This document shows, piece by piece, positions 1-7,425 of a stretch of DNA of 64,000 nucleotides (within the stretch, counting starts at the first letter, position 1; the number at the start of each line of letters is the position of its first letter). The stretch is from Natrinema caseinilyticum (GTDB lineage Archaea; Halobacteriota; Halobacteria; Halobacteriales; Natrialbaceae), in assembly GCF_024227435.1 (NCBI RefSeq), contig NZ_CP100445.1:1149369-1213368 (forward strand). The letters are read 5' to 3'. The translations under genes were made by a program, and so were the position numbers. The notes under the pieces were generated by a model. The model made no database searches and was not told the DNA's origin. It saw nothing but the letters and a program-made list of their open reading frames with translations.

Positions 1-671
1 GTCGCGATCAGGTCGATCCGCTTTTCGGGGGCGAGTCGCGACCAGGTGACGAAGTAGCCGTCGTCGCCCTCGTTTCGCCAGTCGCCCGTAACCGGCGGAT
101 AGACGACCACCGCGTCGCGGCCGTAGAACCGTCGGATCCGGTCCCGGACCAGTTCGCTGTTCGCGACGAACTGGTCGACGTAGTCGTTGGCCTCCTTGTC
201 GAGCGCCCGCCACACTTTCGCGTAGGCCTTGATACCGGCCTCGACGATCGGTGTATCGAACGACGAGAGCCGATCCCGGTACAGGTCGTAGAGCCACCGC
301 GGCGGACTGTGGGGGTAGTGGACGATCCGCTGGTCGACCTGCGGGACGTAATATTTCGACAGCGGCGCGCTCTCGAGGATCACGTCGTACGCGGCGAGAT
401 CCGGGTGCGCGTCGGTCATGTCGAGCGCCACGTTGAGCGTCTCGAGCGGGTTCATCCCCTCGTTCTTCCACTCGAGGAAGGGCCGCCACGGCAGCGAGGT
501 GTACTTGGATTGGCGAAACGGGATCACGTCGACGTCCGGGGGAAGGTCCGTCCCGTCGGCCACGTAGGTCGTGTAAATCGGCGCGTCGAGGACGCGCGCG
601 GCCTCGATAGCGAACTCTTCGCCGCCGCCGATTCCCGGAAACCGGTCGTGGAGGATCGCCACGTCGGTCAC
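1..671 (-). CDS. GT4-type glycosyltransferase, C-terminus beyond the window
   Basis: Partial gene, 223 codons visible. It starts with GTG at 671, and the GTGA there overlaps the stop codon of the upstream glycosyltransferase (stop ending at 668), so the two are translationally coupled. The N-terminus reads TDVAILHDRFPGIGGGEEF, a typical GT-B acceptor-domain opening with a glycine-rich loop. Near the visible end SRLAPEKR matches the start of the GT4 donor domain. It probably transfers a sugar from a nucleotide-sugar in exopolysaccharide or glycolipid/S-layer glycan synthesis; donor and acceptor cannot be told from sequence. It runs off the left edge, so the catalytic EX7E region is not seen. 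The reading frame is open throughout with haloarchaeal codon use. Confidence 0.8.
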   Translation of the reverse strand, partial: MTDVAILHDRFPGIGGGEEFAIEAARVLDAPIYTTYVADGTDLPPDVDVIPFRQSKYTSLPWRPFLEWKNEGMNPLETLNVALDMTDAHPDLAAYDVILESAPLSKYYVPQVDQRIVHYPHSPPRWLYDLYRDRLSSFDTPIVEAGIKAYAKVWRALDKEANDYVDQFVANSELVRDRIRRFYGRDAVVVYPPVTGDWRNEGDDGYFVTWSRLAPEKRIDLIA

Positions 672-1828
672 TGTAACACCTCGCGGAGTTCTCGGTCGGG
701 TTCCCAGGTGCCGTCGTGGGATTCGGCCTCGTCACCGCGAGCGCGGACGAGGGAGACGCTCGCGCGGAGCAGCGAGATCTGCGTGTCGAAAAGCGAGTAA
801 AACGGCTGGAGCGGGCCGAGCGCGTCGCGGGAGCCGAGGGCGGTGAACGCGAGGACGCCGGCCGGCGTCACCAGCCCGAACGGCCCGAGAACGGCCAGCG
901 AACCGACCGTGGCCACGGTCACGCCGGTGGCGACGAGCCACGGCGAGACCATCATGAACCACCAGTTGAACGGCAACACGATGCGACCGTACGCCCCGTG
1001 TCGGCCCAGCGCGTCGCGCTGTCGCCACAGTAATCGAAGGAGTCCCATCGCGCGTCTGTCTTTCTGCTCGCGGCGCTTGCCGAACGCGGAGTGGGCCGCC
1101 TCCTTGTAGTGGATCTCGGGGTCGAAGACGACGCGGCCGCCGTTGCGCCGGATTTTGAGGGCGAGTTCGGTGTCGTCGGCGATCGAGTCCTCGTCGATCG
1201 GGACGATCGCGTCGCGTTCGAACGCCGAGAACGGACCGTGAAAGATCAGCGTCGAGTCGATGTGCGACTCGAGGACCTGGATCATCGTCTGGATGTCTCG
1301 ATAACCCTGCTCGACCTCGCTGTCGCCGATGACCTCCGCGTTCCGGCCGGTCACCCCCGCGACGTCGGGATCGGCGAGATTCGCGACCGCCTTCCGAACG
1401 GCGTCGGAGGCGAGGCGCGAATCGCAGTCGGTCTTGATGACGACCTCGTTCTCCGCGGCGGCGTAGGCCTCGTTCAGCGCCGTCGCGAGTCCTCGACGCT
1501 CGTCCTCACGGAGGAGCGAAAGCGACGGGGCCCGTCGGCCGGCGAAGAAGTCCTCGACCAGTTCGGCCGTCTCGTCGTCGCTCGAGTCGACCACGACGAT
1601 CTCGACCTTCTCCATGGGGTAGTCGAGGGTGACCAGTTCCTCGAGTTTCGATTCGACGATCGCGGCTTCGTTGTACGTCGGCAGGACGATACTGACCGAC
1701 GGCTCTTCCGGCCACGTATCCGCGGGCGTTCCGGACGGCTGCCGGAGGTAGTACGAACCCAGGTAGATTAGATACGGGAGACCCGTCAGTGCAACTAACC
1801 CGAACAGGGCCTCGACGAGACGCTTCAT
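668..1828 (-). CDS. GT2-family membrane glycosyltransferase
   Basis: 386 residues from ATG 1828; a longer frame to 1960 is open but lacks a convincing start. There is an N-terminal membrane segment (about 5-28), then a GT-A domain. The domain begins with SVSIVLPTYNE (44-54), carries a metal/nucleotide-binding DCD at 134-136 and ADDTEL (217-222) as the catalytic acid region. A basic QKDRRA stretch (255-260) stands where the Q-x-x-R-W motif of processive enzymes would be. Two or three hydrophobic segments follow (about 283-345). It likely adds a sugar to a lipid carrier or membrane acceptor from the cytoplasmic face. It is the first gene of a pair with the GT4 enzyme that overlaps its stop. Substrate unknown. 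Confidence 0.85.
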   Translation of the reverse strand: MKRLVEALFGLVALTGLPYLIYLGSYYLRQPSGTPADTWPEEPSVSIVLPTYNEAAIVESKLEELVTLDYPMEKVEIVVVDSSDDETAELVEDFFAGRRAPSLSLLREDERRGLATALNEAYAAAENEVVIKTDCDSRLASDAVRKAVANLADPDVAGVTGRNAEVIGDSEVEQGYRDIQTMIQVLESHIDSTLIFHGPFSAFERDAIVPIDEDSIADDTELALKIRRNGGRVVFDPEIHYKEAAHSAFGKRREQKDRRAMGLLRLLWRQRDALGRHGAYGRIVLPFNWWFMMVSPWLVATGVTVATVGSLAVLGPFGLVTPAGVLAFTALGSRDALGPLQPFYSLFDTQISLLRASVSLVRARGDEAESHDGTWEPDRELREVLQ

Positions 1829-1854
1829 GCGAGTATACCTCAACAGAGTACAGC

Positions 1855-1868
1855 TCTCATTAAAGACA
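1855..1868 (-). promoter_or_regulatory. TATA-like promoter of the glycosyltransferase pair
   Basis: On the minus strand CTTTAATG lies about 34 nt before the ATG at 1828, close to the usual archaeal TATA distance. The 9-mer AGTATACCT (plus-strand 1832-1840) sits between it and the start codon, and the same 9-mer recurs in front of rbkR. Confidence 0.4.
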
Positions 1869-2021
1869 GACCCCTTGCTATAGAAAGTTATCTTAAGTCC
1901 CCGTGGATAGTTCGCGAACCGAACGGTCCGATCGGTGGTTTTTTCCACCCCGCTCGGCATCTCGGTGTACGAGAGAAACGATCGTGAACGGCATCACAGT
2001 TTCGTGATGCATGCCACATCC

Positions 2022-2057
2022 GATATTCTTTTACGGGACTACAGTATACCTGCGTGT
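2022..2057 (+). promoter_or_regulatory. rbkR-ribB promoter region
   Basis: A T-rich TATA-like stretch (TTCTTTTA, about 2029-2036) is centred about 26 nt before ATG 2058, predicting a leaderless transcript. AGTATACCT at 2043-2051 occupies the -10/proximal element position and is shared with the divergent glycosyltransferase promoter. Confidence 0.45.
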
Positions 2058-2765
2058 ATGTCTGTGTCAACCGAGTCCGCCGTCGGCCACGACGAGCTCG
2101 CGGTGCTCAAACTCCTCGCACTCCAGGGCGGGCTCGAAGGCGACGTCAAGATCTCCTGTTCTCACCTCGCCGACCGCCTCGACGCGTCGAACCAGACCGC
2201 CTCGCGACGGCTCCAACGACTCGAGAGCGCGTCGTTACTCGAGCGCGACACGGTCAGCGACGGCCAGTGGGTCTCGATCACCGACTCGGGCGAGCGAACG
2301 CTTCACGCCGAGTACGAGGATTACCGTCGCATCTTCGAGCGGGAGTCGACGATCGAACTCGACGGCACCGTCACGAGCGGGATGGGCGAGGGACGCCATT
2401 ACATCTCCCTGTCGGGCTACCAGCGCCAGTTCGAAGACCGGCTCGGCTACGAGCCGTTCCCCGGGACGTTGAACGTCGATCTCCGCGAGGACAGCGTCCG
2501 CCGGCGCAGCGCCATGGCGTCGCTCGAACCCGTCCCCATCGACGGCTGGGAGTCCGACGAGCGGACCTACGGCCCCGCAGTCTGTTATGCCGCCACGATC
2601 GAGACCACCGACGGTGACGTCTACGAGAACGCCCACACTATCGCCCCCGAGCGCACCCACCACGACGACGACCAGCTCGAGGTCATCGCGCCCGAAAAGC
2701 TTCGGGAGGAACTCGGCCTCGAGGACGGCGATCACGTGACCGTCTCGGTGGGTGATCGCGAATGA
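2058..2765 (+). CDS. rbkR: RbkR: winged-helix regulator fused to CTP-dependent riboflavin kinase
   Basis: 235 residues from ATG 2058. The N-terminal winged helix (about 10-90) contains an [20 protein letters not shown] recognition-helix region. The C-terminal domain (about 98-232) is the archaeal DUF120 riboflavin kinase, with [16 protein letters not shown] (103-118) forming the CTP-binding part and PGTLNV (135-140). Archaeal riboflavin kinases use CTP rather than ATP to make FMN. The fused form is the known archaeal riboflavin-pathway regulator that also acts as the enzyme. The stop overlaps the start of ribB (ATGA at 2762-2765), so the two are translationally coupled. This supports regulation of riboflavin synthesis by the first gene's product. 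The longer upstream reading frame is rejected because the ATG fits a leaderless promoter. Confidence 0.93.
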   Translation: MSVSTESAVGHDELAVLKLLALQGGLEGDVKISCSHLADRLDASNQTASRRLQRLESASLLERDTVSDGQWVSITDSGERTLHAEYEDYRRIFERESTIELDGTVTSGMGEGRHYISLSGYQRQFEDRLGYEPFPGTLNVDLREDSVRRRSAMASLEPVPIDGWESDERTYGPAVCYAATIETTDGDVYENAHTIAPERTHHDDDQLEVIAPEKLREELGLEDGDHVTVSVGDRE

Positions 2766-3481
2766 CGGGCTACCACGCCGGTCCGCGGTCGAACGCGGAC
2801 CGCGCGAACGCGGCCACTTCGAGCGCGAACGCCGCGGCCGACCCCTTCGAGAACGCCCTCGAGTCGCTCCGACGGGGCGAGCCGATACTCGTTCACGACG
2901 CGGCGGACCGGGAGGGCGAAACGGACCTGATCTATCACGCCGATGCGGTCTCGCCGCGGGCGGTCGCACGGCTGCGAAACGACGCCGGGGGACTGGTCTG
3001 TGTCGCGCTCGCCCACGACGTCGCGGAGGCGTTCGACCTCCCGTTCTACTCGGACGCCGTCGATCACCCCGCGACGGCCGACCACGAACTCGGCTACGAC
3101 GATCGGTCGTCGTTCTCGCTGACGGTCAACCATCGCGATACGTACACGGGAATCACCGACGAGGACCGCTCGACGACCATCCAGGCACTCGGCGACGCCG
3201 CCGACGCACCCGATCGGGTCGCCTTCGCCGAGCAGTTTCGGGTCCCGGGCCACGTCCACCTGCTCAAGGGCGCGCCCGATCTGCTCGCCCAGCGGGAGGG
3301 CCACACGGAACTGGGACTCGCCCTCGCCGACGCCGCCGACCTCGCGCCGGCCGTCGTCGTCTGTGAGATGCTCGACGACGAAACCGGCACGGCGCTCTCG
3401 CCCGCCGACGCCCTGGGCTACGCGGACCGATACGACTTCGCCTACCTCGAGGGCCGCGAGATCGTCGAACGGCTCGAATAG
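2762..3481 (+). CDS. ribB: 3,4-dihydroxy-2-butanone-4-phosphate synthase
   Basis: 239 residues, overlapping rbkR by 4 nt. It converts ribulose 5-phosphate to 3,4-dihydroxy-2-butanone 4-phosphate plus formate, supplying the four-carbon unit of riboflavin. The signature [15 protein letters not shown] (46-60) carries the acidic Mg-binding residues. The downstream stretches [31 protein letters not shown] and [10 protein letters not shown] are characteristic of RibB. The roughly 25-residue N-terminal extension is Ala/Asn-rich and probably disordered. No GTP cyclohydrolase II domain is attached, as expected in Archaea, which use a different first enzyme. Confidence 0.95.
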   Translation: MTGYHAGPRSNADRANAATSSANAAADPFENALESLRRGEPILVHDAADREGETDLIYHADAVSPRAVARLRNDAGGLVCVALAHDVAEAFDLPFYSDAVDHPATADHELGYDDRSSFSLTVNHRDTYTGITDEDRSTTIQALGDAADAPDRVAFAEQFRVPGHVHLLKGAPDLLAQREGHTELGLALADAADLAPAVVVCEMLDDETGTALSPADALGYADRYDFAYLEGREIVERLE

Positions 3482-3673
3482 CGGTCTCCGTCCGTCTCGA
3501 ACGCGACGGCGCACCCACGTCTCTCGACACGTCGCCTCACGCATATTTTGACTGGCGTACTCGCGGACGACCGTCGCACGCACGGGTTCGCGGGAGACGA
3601 CTGATCCGCCGACTCTCCCGGCAGGTCGAGGGAGAACCTGAATCGTCCTCGTCGAACGATTCGAGCGGAATCG

Positions 3674-3710
3674 CGAATACTTAGTAGAGTGACTTGCAAC
3701 ACATTCGATT
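3674..3710 (+). promoter_or_regulatory. ilvE promoter
   Basis: The AT-rich box TACTTAG is centred near 3682, about 28 nt before ATG 3711. This is leaderless spacing and supports the start chosen for ilvE. Confidence 0.45.
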
Positions 3711-4646
3711 ATGGGATTCGACGAGATGGACGTCGACACGATCTGGATGGACGGCGAGTTCGTCGACTGGGACGACGCGCAGATCCACGTTCTCACACAC
3801 GGACTCCACTACGGAAGCGGTGTCTTCGAAGGCGCACGCTGTTACGACACCGAATCGGGTCCGGCACTCTTTCGCTGGGAGGAACACTTAGAGCGGTTGT
3901 TCCAGTCCGCGAAACCGTACGAGATGGACGTCGACTACACGAAAGACGAACTCACCGAGGCGACGAAGGAACTCATCACGCGCCAGGGGCTCCCCTCCTG
4001 TTACGTGCGACCGATCGCCTTCTACGGCTACAACTCGCTGGGCGTCAGTCCCAAGGACTGTCCGACGCGCACCGCCATCGCCGCCTGGCCGTGGGGTGCC
4101 TATCTCGGCGAAGACGCCCTCGAGAACGGGATCGACGTGATGATCTCCTCGTGGCGAAAGCACTCCTCGAGTCAGATACCGACGAACGCCAAGACCACCG
4201 GCCTCTACGTCAACAGCATGCTCGCGGGCGAGGAAGCGCGCCGGAACGGCTACGCCGAAGCGATCGTCCTCAACAAGGAGGGCAACGTCGCCGAGGGGCC
4301 CGGCGAGAACGTCTTCCTGGTTCGGGATGGCGAACTCTACACCCCCGGCCTCTCCGAGTCGATCCTCGACGGCATCACTCGCGACTCCGTGATCCAGATC
4401 GCGGAAGACAACGGGTATACCGTCCACGACAACGTGTCCATCTCCCGCGGCGAACTCAACACGGCCGACGAACTGTTCTTTACCGGGTCCGCGGCCGAGA
4501 TCACGCCCATCCGGAAAGTCGACAACGTCGTCATCGGCGACGGCACCCGCGGCCCCGTCACCGAAGAACTCCAGCAGGAGTTCTTCGACATCGTCGAACG
4601 GGGTTCCGACGAATACGACGAGTGGTTCGAGTACGTCGACGTCTGA
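3711..4646 (+). CDS. ilvE: Branched-chain amino acid aminotransferase
   Basis: 311 residues, the usual length of class IV PLP aminotransferases. It interconverts Leu/Ile/Val and their 2-oxo acids using glutamate/2-oxoglutarate in the cytoplasm. The N-terminus (IWMDGEFVDWDDAQIHVLTHGLHYG in segments), the substrate loop GSGVFEGARCY (36-45), the PLP lysine K161 in TNAKTTGLYVNS and EGPGENVFLV are all family features. The gene stands alone, with a 229-bp gap to ribB and the next gene on the opposite strand. D-amino acid transaminase and aminodeoxychorismate lyase are relatives, but the motif set favours IlvE. Confidence 0.93.
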   Translation: MGFDEMDVDTIWMDGEFVDWDDAQIHVLTHGLHYGSGVFEGARCYDTESGPALFRWEEHLERLFQSAKPYEMDVDYTKDELTEATKELITRQGLPSCYVRPIAFYGYNSLGVSPKDCPTRTAIAAWPWGAYLGEDALENGIDVMISSWRKHSSSQIPTNAKTTGLYVNSMLAGEEARRNGYAEAIVLNKEGNVAEGPGENVFLVRDGELYTPGLSESILDGITRDSVIQIAEDNGYTVHDNVSISRGELNTADELFFTGSAAEITPIRKVDNVVIGDGTRGPVTEELQQEFFDIVERGSDEYDEWFEYVDV

Positions 4647-4923
4647 GAGCGCCTGCTCGGTCCGAACGCATCTAATCGCTCTCCAGATAGGTACCGAACG
4701 CCGACACGAATCACTGAACCGTTCGTACTGCCCTCTATCGATCGATCGACTGGCGTGGCCGGGAGCACGCCTCGAGCACCGCGAGAGGCGCGCGACCCGG
4801 GGAAAGGCAGGCCGCCACCCGGTGTCGACCGCGAGCGAGTGAAACGAGCGAGCGGGCCGACGACTGACGTGGAGTGACGCGTCGCGTCACGGAACGGAAG
4901 GGGGAGCGCAGCACAAACGGTCG

Positions 4924-5649
4924 TTAGTCGTCGTTCGCTCGCTCGACCTGATCGGTCTGGTCGGTTCGGTCGTCGCGGTCGACTCGCGCCTCGTCGATGA
5001 CGTCGATCGAGACGCCGGCGTTCATGCCGCGACGGTTGGCGTCGCCGAAGCCGGCCGAAAGGATTCGGGTCAGGGCGTCCTCGACGTCCTCCTCGAGTTC
5101 CGTGATTTCGTCGGGCTGGACTTCGACGACGTAGCCGGTCGTGATGTTCGGCGAGGTCGGAAGGAAGAGAACCTCACGGCCGTCGCTGGTCACTTTTCCC
5201 GTTTTGAACGCCGTCATCCGCAAGCCCTCCCAGGTTTCGATTTTGACCGGCTTCTGGAGCGATTCCTGCTCGCCGAAGGCGGTCTCGGCGGCCATCTTCG
5301 AGGCGTTGTAGACGACGCGAACCACTGGCACGCGGTTCGCGACGTTGTCGACGAGCCGTTCGACGAGCCCGCCCACGGTCGTCCGCATGAGGTATCCGAC
5401 GGAAAACGTGAGAATGATGAAAACGGTCAGCGCGACGATCACGCGGAGAAACTGAGCGATCTGCTCGCGCGTCTGGACGGCCTGCTCGGTCGAGCCGGGG
5501 ATCAACGGCTTGAGCGCCGCCTGATCGAGAATGAGACCGGGGGTCACACCGGCGATCAGTCCGTAGAGCCAGTAAATAGCGTAGAGCGTGATGAGGATCG
5601 GGCCGAGGACGATCAGCCCACTCGCGAAATCCCGCTTCCACGAAGCCAT
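4924..5649 (-). CDS. DUF502 family membrane protein
   Basis: 241 residues from ATG 5649 (an in-frame GTG at 5658 is an alternative). Two transmembrane segments are visible, about 8-32 (FASGLIVLGPILITLYAIYW) and about 75-98 (VALTVFIILTFSVGYL). A soluble domain follows with VPVVRVVYNASKM and FLPTSPNITTGYVVEV, the conserved DUF502 landmarks. The C-terminus is acidic. DUF502 proteins are widespread in bacteria and Archaea; function is unknown and some plant homologues are linked to membrane trafficking. The gene is monocistronic between ilvE and a divergent MFS gene. Confidence 0.85.
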   Translation of the reverse strand: MASWKRDFASGLIVLGPILITLYAIYWLYGLIAGVTPGLILDQAALKPLIPGSTEQAVQTREQIAQFLRVIVALTVFIILTFSVGYLMRTTVGGLVERLVDNVANRVPVVRVVYNASKMAAETAFGEQESLQKPVKIETWEGLRMTAFKTGKVTSDGREVLFLPTSPNITTGYVVEVQPDEITELEEDVEDALTRILSAGFGDANRRGMNAGVSIDVIDEARVDRDDRTDQTDQVERANDD

Positions 5650-5904
5650 GTCCGTCACCTCACACTACTGGCTAATGAGCCCTTCCCTTTGTCGTATCCG
5701 CCGAGAAACCGCCGCCGCGTATGCCATTTGTGGACACACCGACGGCGATCGGGAGTCTCGAGCGGGGCCCGCAGATCGAAGGCGTCGCCGTCCGCCGGCC
5801 GGGTGCCGTCGTCGCTTAGATCCGGTCCCGTCGTCGTCTTCCGATCGTGGACCGAAGCGACCGGCCGGCCAAATTTGATGTCCGCGCGCTGAGCACCGAT
5901 ACGT

Positions 5905-7281
5905 ATGAGCCTCGAGCAGGAGCCCGCGGACGAGGAGGCCGATCCGCTGGACGCGTTCCGTCAGTTCTTCGCCCTCGAGCGGGACGTGCTCGTCCTCTCG
6001 GTCGCGATGTTCGCGTTCAGTCTCGGGTTCCAGATGACCAGCCGGTACATGGCCGAGTACATGGCCGCGCTCGGCGCGTCGGTGTTCGTGGTCGGCCTGT
6101 TCGGGACGGTCGGCAACGTGATCAGTGCCGTCTACCCCTACCCAGGCGGGGCGATTTCGGACCGTCTCGGCTCGCGGTACGCGCTAACGGCGTTCGGGCT
6201 GTGTTCGACGCTCGGGTTCGCCGTCTGGCTCGCGGCCCCGGCAGTCGCGGACGTCTCCGTCGGGCCGACGTCGCTTGCGGTCGTCGCGATATTCGTCGGG
6301 TTGGTACTCGCACAGGCCTGGAAGTCGTTCGGGCTCGGGGCGACGTTCGCCATCGTCAAGCAAGCGGTCTCCCCCTCGCACCTGGCCGCCGGCTTCGCGA
6401 GCACCGAGACGTTCCGCCGCACCGCCTTTCTCGTCGGGCCACTGTTCGCGGCGGCGCTGTTCTACCCCTTCGGCTCGAGCGACGGCGAGATCCGCACCGC
6501 CTTTCGGCTCATCCTGTTCGTCGCGGTACTTTTCGGCGTCCTCGGGACGATCGTTCAGCACGTCCTCTACGAAGCCGACGAGGACGGTATCGGGACGGAG
6601 TTCGAGGGCCTCGCCCAGCTGCTCGCCGATCTCCGGGCGATGCCCGACGAACTCCGACCGCTGCTCGTCGGCGACACGCTGGTCCGGTTCGCCAACGGGA
6701 TGGTCTACGTCTTCTTCGTCATCGTCGTCACGCGGTTTCTCGAGGTGGGACTCGCGCTTTCCGTCCCGCTCGTCGGCACCGTCGACCTGTCGCCCCAGTC
6801 GTACTTCGGCGTCCTGCTCGGGCTCGAGATGCTGGTGGCGTTGCTGACGATGGTTCCGGTCGCCAAAGCCGCCGAGCGAATCGGACTCAAACCGGTCGTC
6901 GCGCTCGGGTTCGGCGTCTACGCGGTCTTTCCGATCCTGCTGATAAACGCCCCGCGCAACGCCGCCGTGCTCGCCGTCCTCTTCGCCTTCTCGGGGCTGC
7001 GATTCGCCGGGTTGCCCGCACACAAGGCGCTGATCGTCGGGCCCGCCGAACAGGGCGCCGGCGGTCGGGTGACCGGCGCGTACTACCTCCTGCGGAACGT
7101 GATCGTCATTCCGAGCGCGGCGATCGGCGGGTTGCTGTGGGGCGGCTTCTCGAATCCCCTGACCGGCGCGCGCGTAGTCGCCGGCGATCCGACGCTCGCG
7201 TTCGGACTCGCGTCGGCGATCGGATTGCTCGGGACGGGCTATTTCCTCCTCTTCGGCGAGGAATTCGAAGCATATCGGTAG
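5905..7281 (+). CDS. MFS transporter
   Basis: 458 residues with about 12 hydrophobic segments: six, a charged central loop around 230-250 (FEGLAQLLADLRAMPDELRP), then six more. The first loop contains GGAISDRLGSRYALTAFG, the MFS motif A-like G-x-x-x-D-R-x-G-R. Substrate cannot be read from the sequence; drug/proton antiporters and sugar or organic-acid transporters share this layout. ATG 5905 follows a 246-bp gap. The gene stands alone, with a histidine kinase convergent downstream. Confidence 0.85.
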   Translation: MSLEQEPADEEADPLDAFRQFFALERDVLVLSVAMFAFSLGFQMTSRYMAEYMAALGASVFVVGLFGTVGNVISAVYPYPGGAISDRLGSRYALTAFGLCSTLGFAVWLAAPAVADVSVGPTSLAVVAIFVGLVLAQAWKSFGLGATFAIVKQAVSPSHLAAGFASTETFRRTAFLVGPLFAAALFYPFGSSDGEIRTAFRLILFVAVLFGVLGTIVQHVLYEADEDGIGTEFEGLAQLLADLRAMPDELRPLLVGDTLVRFANGMVYVFFVIVVTRFLEVGLALSVPLVGTVDLSPQSYFGVLLGLEMLVALLTMVPVAKAAERIGLKPVVALGFGVYAVFPILLINAPRNAAVLAVLFAFSGLRFAGLPAHKALIVGPAEQGAGGRVTGAYYLLRNVIVIPSAAIGGLLWGGFSNPLTGARVVAGDPTLAFGLASAIGLLGTGYFLLFGEEFEAYR

Positions 7282-7425
7282 CGTCGCCGGGCCTCGAGTG
7301 TCTCGACAGACGCGACGACGAGTGCTCGAGCCAGTCGCGGGGACGCGGGTCGACGGGACGGCCGGACTCGAGAGCAGACCGGCCGCGATTCGACGGGCTC
7401 GAGCCGCCCGTTCGGCGCCCCCGGA

